Below, one piece after another: positions 24,478-33,315 of a stretch of 64,000 bases of DNA. The notes under the pieces are model-generated. The model did no database searches. It saw only the letters and a program-made list of their open reading frames with translations, and was not told the origin of the DNA. Position 1 is the stretch's first letter. Each line of letters opens with the position of its first letter. Origin of the DNA: JBEKTY01 sp049515555 (GTDB taxonomy: Bacteria; Planctomycetota; Planctomycetia; Pirellulales; Thermoguttaceae); NCBI GenBank assembly GCA_049515555.1, contig JBEKTY010000056.1, positions 8,778 to 72,777 on the forward strand, in the 5' to 3' direction. Position numbers and translations under genes: made by a program.

Positions 24478-24630
24478 CCCTCACCCTAACCCGGATTATT
24501 CACCAATCGTTCGTAGTGACCGCATTCATGCGGTCCTTGACCTGTTCACGCCCTCCAGACCCGATAAATCGGGTCACTACAAGCCTCGTGAATAATCCCG
24601 GCTAACCCTCTCCCGGAGGGAGAGGGGACC
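24478..24630. repeat. REP interrupted by MITE-like element
   Basis: The REP CCCCTCACCCTAA... resumes after the inserted element as CTAACCCTCTCCCGGAGGGAG. Removing 24490-24605 (the element plus one CTAA) restores a normal REP, so the element inserted into a pre-existing repeat. Confidence 0.8.
24490..24601. mobile_element. MITE-like element, copy M4 (nested in a REP)
   Basis: 112 bp, ends CCCGGATTATTCACC and GTGAATAATCCCG, flanked by perfect CTAA repeats (24486-24489, 24602-24605). The intact target can be reconstructed from the surrounding REP, direct evidence of a 4-base target-site duplication. Confidence 0.88.
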
Positions 24631-24633
24631 GGA

Positions 24634-25845
24634 TCAGACGAATTGAGGGATTTTCAGGGTCTGCCCGCCCTGGGTTGCCGATTGATGGGCCACGATGCCG
24701 GCCACGGTCATGTTCAGGGCCATGGCGATGTCCACGGGCGGCGGGCGGTCTTCGAGGATGGCCGTAACGAATTGGTTCATCAGGTGGCCGTGCGAGCCGC
24801 CGTGGCCGCCGGGCGCCACGCCGGGCGGCAGGGGCGGGCACTCCAGGTCGGGCAGGTTCTGCTCCAGGCCGCTGTAATGCGTGCCGACCATCGACCCGCG
24901 TTGGCCGCGAACGCGACCGGCCTCCTCTTCCGGTCCCGGCGTGTCCCAGCTTACGGTCATCCGCGCCATGCCACCCTCGCTGGTCCGCATCAGCGCGACT
25001 TCGGTGCCGAAGGGGTTCTTGTAACGGTTGTTCTCCGGCCGCAGGTGCGGCACCAGGCTGGGCATTGCCAGGCAGGTTACCTCGGTGAAGCTGCCGCCGG
25101 TGACGCACACGTAATAGGCGTTGGAGTGGGTGGGATACCATTGGGGCGGCAGCCCCACCCGCCACTCCCGGAACGACGGGATCGGCTGCGAGCACCAGTG
25201 GAAGTATTCGCCCTCGCTGTAGACGAGCTTGCCGAATCCGCCCGCGCGGTAGATCTGCCGCATGGCATGGCATTCGGCGTGGAAGGCCGAGGTCTCGAAC
25301 ATCATGTACTTCCGTGTGCCGGCCTTCACGGTCTGGTAAAGCTGGTGGGCCTCCTCCAGCGAGCCGAAGACGGCCGGCACGGCGCAGGCGACGTGCTTGC
25401 CGTGCTTCAGGGCGGCCATGCAATGCCGGGCGTGGTTGGGGGCGTCGGTGGCCACGAACACGGCCTCCAGGCGGTCGTCCTCGACCATTTTTTCCAGCGA
25501 AGGATAGGTCTTGTCGCAGCGGCAGACCTTGGCCAGCTCCGCGCAGCGCGCGGGGATCAGGTCGGTGACGGCCGCCACGCTGACGTTGGGATGGTCCTGG
25601 AAGCCGAAGGCCGCGCCGAACTGGCAGACGCCATAGCCGGCGATGCCCACGCGGATCTTCCGGTCGGAGAGGCTTTGCCAGGCCCGCTTGGGTCGTGGGG
25701 CCGACTGCACGCCGGCCTGGCCCAGGATCTTAGCGCCGGGCGGTTGGTCTGCGGCGGCCTGGCCCCAGGCGCCCGCGGCGGCTGCGGCCAGCGAGCCCAG
25801 GCCGACGTTGCTCAAAAAAGTTCGTCGCGCAGTGTAACGAGCCAT
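24634..25845 (-). CDS. Gfo/Idh/MocA-family oxidoreductase, exported
   Basis: 403 residues. The N-terminus RRTFLSNVGLGSLAAAAAGAWG suggests a Tat signal, common for these proteins in planctomycetes. A Rossmann fold (IRVGIAGYGVCQFGAAFGF, DDRLEAVFVATDAPNHARHCM, LKHGKHVACAVP) is followed by the mixed alpha/beta substrate domain with conserved EGEYFHW, HSNAYYVCVTGGSFTEVTC and GHGGSHGHLMNQFV, the latter carrying His residues that could bind substrate or act as acid/base. NAD(P)-dependent sugar or inositol oxidation is the family norm; the substrate is unknown. Confidence 0.85.
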   Translation of the reverse strand: MARYTARRTFLSNVGLGSLAAAAAGAWGQAAADQPPGAKILGQAGVQSAPRPKRAWQSLSDRKIRVGIAGYGVCQFGAAFGFQDHPNVSVAAVTDLIPARCAELAKVCRCDKTYPSLEKMVEDDRLEAVFVATDAPNHARHCMAALKHGKHVACAVPAVFGSLEEAHQLYQTVKAGTRKYMMFETSAFHAECHAMRQIYRAGGFGKLVYSEGEYFHWCSQPIPSFREWRVGLPPQWYPTHSNAYYVCVTGGSFTEVTCLAMPSLVPHLRPENNRYKNPFGTEVALMRTSEGGMARMTVSWDTPGPEEEAGRVRGQRGSMVGTHYSGLEQNLPDLECPPLPPGVAPGGHGGSHGHLMNQFVTAILEDRPPPVDIAMALNMTVAGIVAHQSATQGGQTLKIPQFV

Positions 25846-25951
25846 GGCGGGTCCCTCCAGGGTGTTGGATTTGTTAGGGCGTAGCTTTCTCGACGGACGA
25901 CGGGAGACGGGCGGGTGGTTAGGCGCCTCAAAGGATTAAGTTGACCAATTA

Positions 25952-26033
25952 GGGTGGCACGTCCCTGAGCGCAGCGAAGGGCGTGGCGAAAGCGAAAAAC
26001 ACGCCCTTCGCTGCGCTCAGGGACGTGCCACCC
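25952..26033. repeat. GGGTGGCACGTCCCTGAGCG inverted repeat
   Basis: GGGTGGCACGTCCCTGAGCG and its complement are joined by a 14-base loop (GCGAAAGCGAAAAA), arms of about 34 bases with near-perfect match. It lies between the oxidoreductase and glmS. A possible terminator of glmS, which reads leftward into it, but no U-tract is seen. Confidence 0.75.
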
Positions 26034-26098
26034 TCGCTCGTATTTTTTTAAGTCGTTCTTTCGCGGTTCCTCGCCTCCGTCGTCCGTCCTCCGTCGCA

Positions 26099-27967
<1,869 letters not shown>

Positions 27968-28086
27968 ATTGAACGCCGCACTCAGGACCCGGGATCAGCC
28001 GCCTGCACCCCCCGCCGCATCCCCCACTGGTGGTTGGGGGCCGCAGGTGCCTCCGGCTCTTACAGAGTCTAACACATTATTAGGTG

Positions 28087-28092
28087 TATAAT
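28087..28092 (+). promoter_or_regulatory. Possible -10 box of the nusG-like gene
   Basis: A perfect TATAAT lies 26 bases before the ATG at 28119 in the glmS/nusG-like divergent gap. No clear -35 is seen, so alternative sigma use or an activator is possible. Confidence 0.4.
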
Positions 28093-28118
28093 ACCCAAGG
28101 AACGGGAGTTGACCACGG

Positions 28119-28676
28119 ATGCCAGTCCTTTCTAAAGAGCCCAGCCTGTATCCGGAGACCCTGCTGGACGGTCCCTCGTGGCAAGAGCCCGATCGCTCGT
28201 GGATGGTGCTGTACACGAAGCCCCGCCAGGAGAAGGCGGTTTCGCGGGAGCTGTTCCGCCGGCAGGTGCCCTTTTACCTGCCCCTGGTGCGGAAGACCCA
28301 CCGCTACCGCGGGCGCAGACTGGCGGCCCACCTGCCGCTCTTCGACGGGTACGTCTTCTTGTTCGGCGCCGAGGCTGACCGAGCCAAGAGCCTGGCGACC
28401 AACCGGGTTCTGCGGGTCTTGGCCGTGGATGATCCCCAGCGGTTGGTGTTCGATCTGCGGCAGTTCCAGCAACTGATCGTGGCGGGCGCCCCCCTGACGG
28501 TCGAGAGCCGGCTGTTGCCCGGCCGGCGGGTGCGGGTCCGCAGCGGTCCTTTCGCGGGCATGGAGGGCACCGTCTTGCATCGCCGCGGCCGGGCCCGCCT
28601 GCTGGTGAGCATCAATTTCCTTCAGCAAGGGGCCTCGATCGAGATGGAGGATTTCCTCCTGGAGCCGATCGACTAG
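28119..28676 (+). CDS. NusG paralogue (RfaH/UpxY-like antiterminator candidate)
   Basis: 185 residues. An NGN domain (WMVLYTKPRQEKAVSRELFRR, LPLFDGYVFLFG) and a C-terminal KOW motif (LLPGRRVRVRSGPFAGMEGTVL) are clear. It is not next to secE or rplK, so it is probably not the housekeeping NusG but a specialised paralogue. Such genes (rfaH, upxY, loaP) suppress premature termination in long surface-polysaccharide operons; this one lies 3.5 kb before a 31 kb glycan locus. It is followed after 11 bases by the phosphatase gene. Confidence 0.82.
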   Translation: MPVLSKEPSLYPETLLDGPSWQEPDRSWMVLYTKPRQEKAVSRELFRRQVPFYLPLVRKTHRYRGRRLAAHLPLFDGYVFLFGAEADRAKSLATNRVLRVLAVDDPQRLVFDLRQFQQLIVAGAPLTVESRLLPGRRVRVRSGPFAGMEGTVLHRRGRARLLVSINFLQQGASIEMEDFLLEPID

Positions 28677-28687
28677 GCGGATGAGAA

Positions 28688-29380
28688 ATGGGCGCGGATC
28701 CAGCCCCTCAAGGCCCTCGACGCGGAGACGCGGAGACGCGGAGACGCGGGGAAGGAACGCTACGAAACGCGGTCCCCGCCTCCCCGCCTCCCCGCGTCCC
28801 CGCGTCCCCGCGTCCGCTGCAACGGCCGGCCGCCTTCCTCGATCGCGACGGTGTGATCATCGAGAACCGCCCGGATTACGTGAAATGCTGGGAGGAGGTG
28901 CGGTTCCTCCCGGGCGCCCTGGCCGCGCTACGGCGGCTGGCCGCATCGCACCTGGCCGTGGTGATCGTCAGCAACCAGGCGTCTATCGGCCGGGGACTGC
29001 TGGCGGCCGCGGCCGCCTGGGAGATCCACCGCCGGCTGGTGGCTGAAATCGAGCGCCACGGGGGTCGGATCGACGCCAGCTACTTCTGCCCGCACCGCCC
29101 CGAGAGCGGTTGCGATTGCCGCAAGCCCGCCGCGGGAATGTTGCACCAGGCCGCCGCCGAGCTGGATCTGGATGTCCGGCATTCCTGGATGGTGGGCGAT
29201 GCCTTGAGCGACTTGCAGGCCGCCCGGGCCGCCGGCGCCCGGGCCGTGCTGGTGCGCACCGGCCGTGGCGCCCAGCAGGAGGCGCTCCTGTCCACGCCGG
29301 GCGCGGCCGACTGGTCCGTAGTGCCCGATCTGCCGGCCGCGGTCGATCACATCCTGCGGGCCTTGGATCCCAGGATTTAG
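28688..29380 (+). CDS. GmhB-like HAD phosphatase with repeat-derived N-terminus
   Basis: 230 residues. HAD motif I FLDRDGVIIENRPDYV, motif II VIVSNQASIGRG, and the zinc-binding loop CPHRPESGCDCRKPAAGML with the VGDALSDLQAARAAGA acidic motif fit D-glycero-D-manno-heptose-1,7-bisphosphate 7-phosphatase or a related histidinol-phosphatase-like enzyme. No other heptose genes are in the window. Residues 1-45 are translated from facing CGCGGAGACG/CGTCTCCGCG-type tandem arrays and are not part of the HAD fold; no start codon lies between repeat and domain. The stop TAG is part of the target site of M5. Confidence 0.78.
   Translation: MGADPAPQGPRRGDAETRRRGEGTLRNAVPASPPPRVPASPRPLQRPAAFLDRDGVIIENRPDYVKCWEEVRFLPGALAALRRLAASHLAVVIVSNQASIGRGLLAAAAAWEIHRRLVAEIERHGGRIDASYFCPHRPESGCDCRKPAAGMLHQAAAELDLDVRHSWMVGDALSDLQAARAAGARAVLVRTGRGAQQEALLSTPGAADWSVVPDLPAAVDHILRALDPRI
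28715..28812. repeat. Facing CGCGGAGACG / CCCCGCGTCC tandem arrays inside the GmhB-like gene
   Basis: CGGAGACG units at about 28719-28752 face CCCCGCGTCC-type units at about 28778-28812 and are translated as the first 45 residues of the GmhB-like protein. Confidence 0.75.
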
Positions 29381-29561
29381 CCCGGATTATTCACCAATCG
29401 TTCGTAGTGACCGCATTCATGCGGTCCTTGACCGTTCGTAGTGACCGCATTCATGCGGTCCTTGACCGTTCGTAGTGACCGCATTCATGCGGTCCTTGAC
29501 CTGTTCACATTCTCCGGACCCGATAAATCGGGTCACTACGAGCCTCGGTGAATAATCCCGG
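29381..29561. mobile_element. MITE-like element, copy M5, internally expanded
   Basis: Perfect TTAG flanks (29377-29380 and 29562-29565). Its length is 181 because a 34 base internal unit beginning CGTTCGTAGTGACCGCATTC is present three times in tandem. The left TTAG contains the stop codon of the GmhB-like gene. Confidence 0.88.
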
Positions 29562-29607
29562 TTAGGTCTCGGGCCTTCGGGACGCCCCTTTTTCATGCCT
29601 TTGCTCG

Positions 29608-30741
29608 TCAGCGAGACCGCCGGAGGCTGCAAACGGCCAGCCCCAGCAAAGCGGCGGCCAGCAGGGCGAGCGTCGAGGGCTCGGGCGTCGAGATGGGGGT
29701 CAGGAGGACGTAGTCTGCTTGCTGGAGGCCCGCCATTGTGCCGTAGCCCACTATCTGGCCCAAGTCGTTAATGTCGGTGGCGTCGGTAATGGTCCAGCCG
29801 GAGGCAGTGTCGATCAGGCCGTTGAGGTTCTGCATCGGCCCGCCGTTGTCGCTGATGAAGGCCTCGGGGACGTACTCCGGTCCCGCGGGCGGCGGGATGA
29901 CGATGCCGGTCTCGGCCAGGCCCACGATGATGCCCGAGGAGTTTATGGCCTTGGCGATGGCCTGGTTCCCGCCCAGGGTGCCGAGGTCTTCCAGCGGTCC
30001 GCCGCCGACGGAGAGGAACGCCCGGTAGTACCCGCTGCTGTTCTGGCACCAGCCCACGATGTTGCCGCTGTTGTTGACATCGAGCGCCCAGCCGAAGCTG
30101 CCGCCGCCGAGCGTGCCCAGATCGGTCGCGCCGCCGCTGAGGATGAACGGATGGTTCCCGCCACCGATACCCGCGGTGCCGACGATTTGCCCGGAGTCGT
30201 TAATCGCAGTCGCCAAACTGCCAGCCGCGCCGATTTGGGTTATTGTACCGGCGCTCCAGAGGACGGCCGCCGCCGTGTAACCCCGGGTGCCGCCGACGAC
30301 CTGGCCCGCGTTGTTGATGTCCATGCCATTGAACGACCCCAGGTCCTGCACAACGCCCGGCGCCGTCCACAGGACGGCCTCCGACCCGCTCTCCCCGACC
30401 ACCTGCCCATGGTCATTGATGTGCTTCGCGGCACTGCCGTTTGAAGCGAGGTCCCCAAGATCGGTTCTGACTCCCCCGGAGATCAGCACCGCGTGCTGGT
30501 TCCCATCACTGCCGGTGTAGTTCCCGACCACTTGCCCGAGGTTATTGATAGCTGGGGCGAACCCGCCCCAGACGTTGTCGGAGCCGGCCCCCAGGTCCGT
30601 CACGGAGTAAATAACTGCCCCGCCCGCGTCGGCGGCGATCGCGACGAGGGCCAGGAATAACAGCGACTGCGCCGCGCGGCGCGGCGCAAACAGGGGGGTG
30701 CCGCTATCGGCGGGAAATACGAGATGGTGGAGGGCTGCCAT
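29608..30741 (-). CDS. HAF-repeat PEP-CTERM protein, probable exosortase substrate
   Basis: 377 residues from the ATG at 30741 (GGAGAA nearby). A signal peptide (QSLLFLALVAIAADAGGA) precedes at least six HAF-like repeats, each of the form INNLGQVVG / INDHGQVVG / INNAGQVVG / VNNSGNIVG, with DLGTLGGG spacers, a probable beta-propeller. The C-terminus is a textbook PEP-CTERM: PEPSTLALLAAALLGLAV, then SLRRSR. Exosortases recognise this tripartite end, and the exosortase gene lies 1.5 kb away, divergently. A surface or extracellular role is expected. A degraded homologous leader lies upstream. Confidence 0.9.
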   Translation of the reverse strand: MAALHHLVFPADSGTPLFAPRRAAQSLLFLALVAIAADAGGAVIYSVTDLGAGSDNVWGGFAPAINNLGQVVGNYTGSDGNQHAVLISGGVRTDLGDLASNGSAAKHINDHGQVVGESGSEAVLWTAPGVVQDLGSFNGMDINNAGQVVGGTRGYTAAAVLWSAGTITQIGAAGSLATAINDSGQIVGTAGIGGGNHPFILSGGATDLGTLGGGSFGWALDVNNSGNIVGWCQNSSGYYRAFLSVGGGPLEDLGTLGGNQAIAKAINSSGIIVGLAETGIVIPPPAGPEYVPEAFISDNGGPMQNLNGLIDTASGWTITDATDINDLGQIVGYGTMAGLQQADYVLLTPISTPEPSTLALLAAALLGLAVCSLRRSR

Positions 30742-30788
30742 GGCAATTTCTCCAATACTGTTGAACGCTTCTATTATAACATCGCCTG

Positions 30789-31071
30789 TCACCTAAGAAC
30801 GCTGGCGCCGCCGCCGGCGGCGACCACGGCGTCAACGTAAGATGCGATTAGCTGCCGGGCCCCCTGCCAGTTGGGTGAGGCGTCCATATTGGCGTTCAAC
30901 GCGGCTATGTTGAACTGCTTCGCCCAGCCGGGCGCGGTCGAGTGGGTTTCCCAGGGACCGGCGCCCAGGGACTCCAGGAAGGTGTTAAGCTGCACTGTGC
31001 TCGCGTTGGAGACGCTCGCGACCCCGTAGTCCGCGGCCGCCGCGAAATACGAGAGGGCGGAAGGCTATCAT
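30789..31071 (-). pseudogene. Degraded gene upstream of the PEP-CTERM gene
   Basis: From the ATG at 31071 the frame reads 28 codons (MIAFRPLVFRGG...) and stops. Another frame carries an uninterrupted, protein-like stretch to the stop at 30789 (LSYFAAAADYGVASVS, NTFLESLGAGPWETHS, GWAKQFNIAALNANMDASP), so a frameshift seems likely. The region around the start (GGAG...TTGCCATGATAGCC) resembles that of the PEP-CTERM gene (GGAGAAATTGCCATGGCAGCC), suggesting the two 5' ends derive from a duplication. The protein family is unknown. A short 68-residue GTG-started reading of the tail is possible instead. Confidence 0.45.
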
Positions 31072-31111
31072 GGCAACTGCTCCATTGCTGTTAACATGAC
31101 AGGCCTCCTTT
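31068..31111 (-). promoter_or_regulatory. Strong RBS with 9-codon leader ORF
   Basis: AAAGGAGG (31111-31104) is followed after 6 bases by ATG (31097), then MLTAMEQLP and a TGA that overlaps the ATG at 31071 (ATGA). It is an unusually strong Shine-Dalgarno for this genome and would couple translation into the degraded gene, or act as a leader for the mRNA that continues to the PEP-CTERM gene. Confidence 0.4.
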
Positions 31112-31334
31112 CAGCCTGATACCTGACGACCCACGCAAAAGACACACCCGGCCACGATCACACAGAACAGGCGAGGCTCCAGCGAAGACGGCGATCCGCA
31201 GGAGGCCAAACCGGGTGCGGCAGTCAGGAAGCGGCGACGTCCACTCTGCCAAGCTCTCTCTCGCCGAGGAGGGCGGAGCCGCCCCTCTCTCATCCAGACG
31301 AGCTCAAACACGGTGGTGCAATGAGGTCACGTTC

Positions 31335-31363
31335 ATTAAAACATACTTTGGAAACCTTGTCAA
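31335..31363 (-). promoter_or_regulatory. Leftward sigma70-type promoter with palindrome
   Basis: Minus strand TTGACA (31363-31358), 17 bases, TTTAAT (31340-31335): a perfect -35 and a 5/6 -10 in an AT-rich island. A palindrome ACCTTGT-CA-ACAAGGT (31354-31369) covers the -35 and may be an operator. It would drive the leader ORF, degraded gene and PEP-CTERM gene. Confidence 0.6.
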
Positions 31364-31534
31364 CAAGGTGACCGAAAGATTCCTGGATTTGACGAAACGG
31401 TAACGAGTCACGCAGATTCTGGGCAAGCCCTCCCGCTAAGGCGGGGGTCAGACAGCGGGTCTTGCTTCGCGTTGATCGTCCCCCGCGAGGCGATATCCAC
31501 GCGCACCGACGGCTTCTCCCCAGCCAGCCTTTAG

Positions 31535-31646
31535 CCGCGATTATTCACGAGGCTTGTAGTGACCCGATTTATCGGGTCTGGAGGGCGTGAACAGGTCAAG
31601 GACCGCATGAATGCGGTCACTACGAACGATTGGTGAATAATCCGGG
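31535..31646. mobile_element. MITE-like element, copy M6
   Basis: 112 bp, ends CCGCGATTATTCACG and GGTGAATAATCCGGG, inverted relative to M1, perfect TTAG flanks (31531-31534, 31647-31650). It lies in the gene-poor region. Confidence 0.85.
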
Positions 31647-31990
31647 TTAGTGGGGGTTGATCCACACCCTGGCGGCCCAGGTCTTGTCGAAAATACTTGC
31701 TAGTTATCCCGCTTTCGGCGAGAATGAAGGTCTGGGGACTGGCGGTTCGCCCCGGTTTGAGCTTATCGACAAGCTGACGGGAGCCAGTCGCGGCGATTCG
31801 GTGGCGGTCTGCCCGCGCCAGCAGGTCTGCCGGGTGTGCGTTGCCTTTCGGCAACCCATGCATCGCGAAAACAACAGGCCGGCGGCTCGATCGGCGGCTG
31901 GCCGGGAGAGCACCCGGGGGACGGAAGCAGGTGATAAGTGCTTTCGCGGCAGGGGATAGGCGATCCGATTCCGCCGCCCGGGCTTGCCAG

Positions 31991-32006
31991 CGGCACGTCC
32001 TTTGCT
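31991..32006 (+). promoter_or_regulatory. Sigma54-like promoter upstream of the exosortase operon
   Basis: CGGCACGTCCTTTGCT matches the RpoN consensus TGGCACG-N4-TTGCW with one change (first T to C); the GG and GC are spaced 12 apart as required. It would start transcription near 32018, about 196 bases before the exosortase ATG, in the correct direction. No enhancer-binding regulator is in the window. Confidence 0.5.
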
Positions 32007-32213
32007 GACTTGGCTCGTGCCGCTATAGCGGTCGAGCGCGGGGCGAATCACCGCGGCCATGGTCCACGATTGACATTGTCGTGGAGCAGGGCGAGACTGG
32101 GGATTGCGGACCGCTATACTCCGCACGGTTTGAAATGATACGAATCGTAACAATAGGCGACCGGTCGTCTCACTCCTGGCCGCCGCGGGCATGAAACCTG
32201 GGAACTCTGGACG

Positions 32214-33275
32214 ATGAGCACGGTCGTCATACCGCCCTTGGCTCGATGGAAGCGTTGGTTACCCGGCTGGCCCGTGCTGGCCGCCTGGGGCATAGCCGTT
32301 GCGGTGCTGTTCTGGACCTACTGGCCGACGTTCGCCATGTTGGCGCGCAACTGGTGGCGCATGCCGGACTACCAGCACGGATTTCTGGTGCCGCTGTTTT
32401 CGGGCTTCCTGCTGTGGATCCGCCAGGACATGGTAGATCCCTGGCCGAGCAAAGGGTCGTGGTGGGCGTTGCCGTTTTTCGGCGCGTGGATACTGCTGCG
32501 GGCGGTCAACGCGATGCTGAATTACGATCGCGACATCGACTCGATTTATCCGCTGTTGATCGGGCTGGCCTTGTTCCTGGGGGGGTGGCGGGCGCTGCGC
32601 TGGGCATGGCCGGCCATCGTCTTCCTGGTCTTCATGGTGCCGCTCCCCGCGTTCCTTTCGGTCATGTTGAGCCACCCCTTGCAGCGCATCGCCACCGTCA
32701 CCAGCGTGTACACGCTGCAGACTCTGGGGATCTCGGCCATCGTGCCGGGCGACCAAGGGACGGTGATCCAGCTTCCGCCGCCCTGCACGCCGCTGGACAT
32801 CGAGCGGGCCTGCAGCGGGTTGAGCATGCTCACCCTGTTCTTCGCGATTTGCGTGGGGACGGTCTTCGTGCTCCGCGTGCCGTGGTGGGAGAAAGTCGTC
32901 ATCCTGGTCAGTGCCGTGCCGATTGCCGTGTTGTCCAACGTGGCGCGGATTACGATCACCGGCATTCTCGCCGTGCTGATCAATTCGGAGAGGGGGCGGC
33001 AGTTCCACGATTGGGCCGGCTGGGTGATGATGATTTTCGCCATGTTGATGATCTGGGGTGAAATGGCTTTGATCTCCTGGCTGCTGTTGGAAGCGCCGAC
33101 GGGCCAGCCGCTGGCGCTGGGCAGTCCGCGGGGGGCCATGGCCCGCCCGCGGTCCCCCGGCCAGCACCCCGGCCTGCCGGACCTGCCGGGGGAGCGGGCC
33201 CTGACCGCCACCACAACGCGGCCGCCTGGCGCGGCCGAAAATCCGGGAGACAGTGCACCGCCGTTCGACCGTTGA
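32214..33275 (+). CDS. Exosortase (XrtA/EpsH superfamily)
   Basis: 353 residues, a polytopic membrane protein with about eight hydrophobic segments. The exosortase catalytic triad is visible: Cys200 in ERACSGLSML, Arg245 in SNVARITITG and His265 in FHDWAG. Exosortases cleave PEP-CTERM proteins near the PEP motif and are thought to transfer them to the envelope. After residue 290 there is a Pro/Ala-rich, non-conserved tail. It is the first gene of the long glycan locus, followed by the tyrosine autokinase and EpsI, the classic exosortase/EPS arrangement. Which exosortase subtype it is cannot be settled by eye. Confidence 0.92.
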   Translation: MSTVVIPPLARWKRWLPGWPVLAAWGIAVAVLFWTYWPTFAMLARNWWRMPDYQHGFLVPLFSGFLLWIRQDMVDPWPSKGSWWALPFFGAWILLRAVNAMLNYDRDIDSIYPLLIGLALFLGGWRALRWAWPAIVFLVFMVPLPAFLSVMLSHPLQRIATVTSVYTLQTLGISAIVPGDQGTVIQLPPPCTPLDIERACSGLSMLTLFFAICVGTVFVLRVPWWEKVVILVSAVPIAVLSNVARITITGILAVLINSERGRQFHDWAGWVMMIFAMLMIWGEMALISWLLLEAPTGQPLALGSPRGAMARPRSPGQHPGLPDLPGERALTATTTRPPGAAENPGDSAPPFDR

Positions 33276-33315
33276 TACGTCCTTTTTCCGCTCTTCTTCC
33301 TGGGAACCAGCTTCC

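Larger units (their letters stand above)
30996..32213. other. Gene-poor region between the PEP-CTERM gene and exosortase
   Basis: No convincing complete gene beyond the degraded one. It contains, from left: a tiny leader ORF with a strong Shine-Dalgarno (31068-31111), a leftward sigma70-type promoter (31335-31363) overlapping a 16-base palindrome, MITE-like copy M6 (31535-31646), and a sigma54-like site (31991-32006). Open frames at 31531-32192 look GC-biased and non-coding. Confidence 0.6.

Noticed and set aside
27968..28118. glmS ribozyme or riboswitch in the glmS leader
   Set aside because: The gap is short and GC-rich; no core ribozyme sequence was recognised.
29381..29561. CRISPR-like tandem repeats
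   Set aside because: Units are contiguous with no spacers and belong to a MITE-like element.
32070..32120. TTGACA and TATACT before exosortase
   Set aside because: The spacing is 39 bases, far from the 16-18 needed, so not a sigma70 promoter; the sigma54-like site is the better candidate.
31531..32192. Open frames between M6 and exosortase
   Set aside because: Composition is Arg/Pro-rich and they run through the MITE end; no family features.
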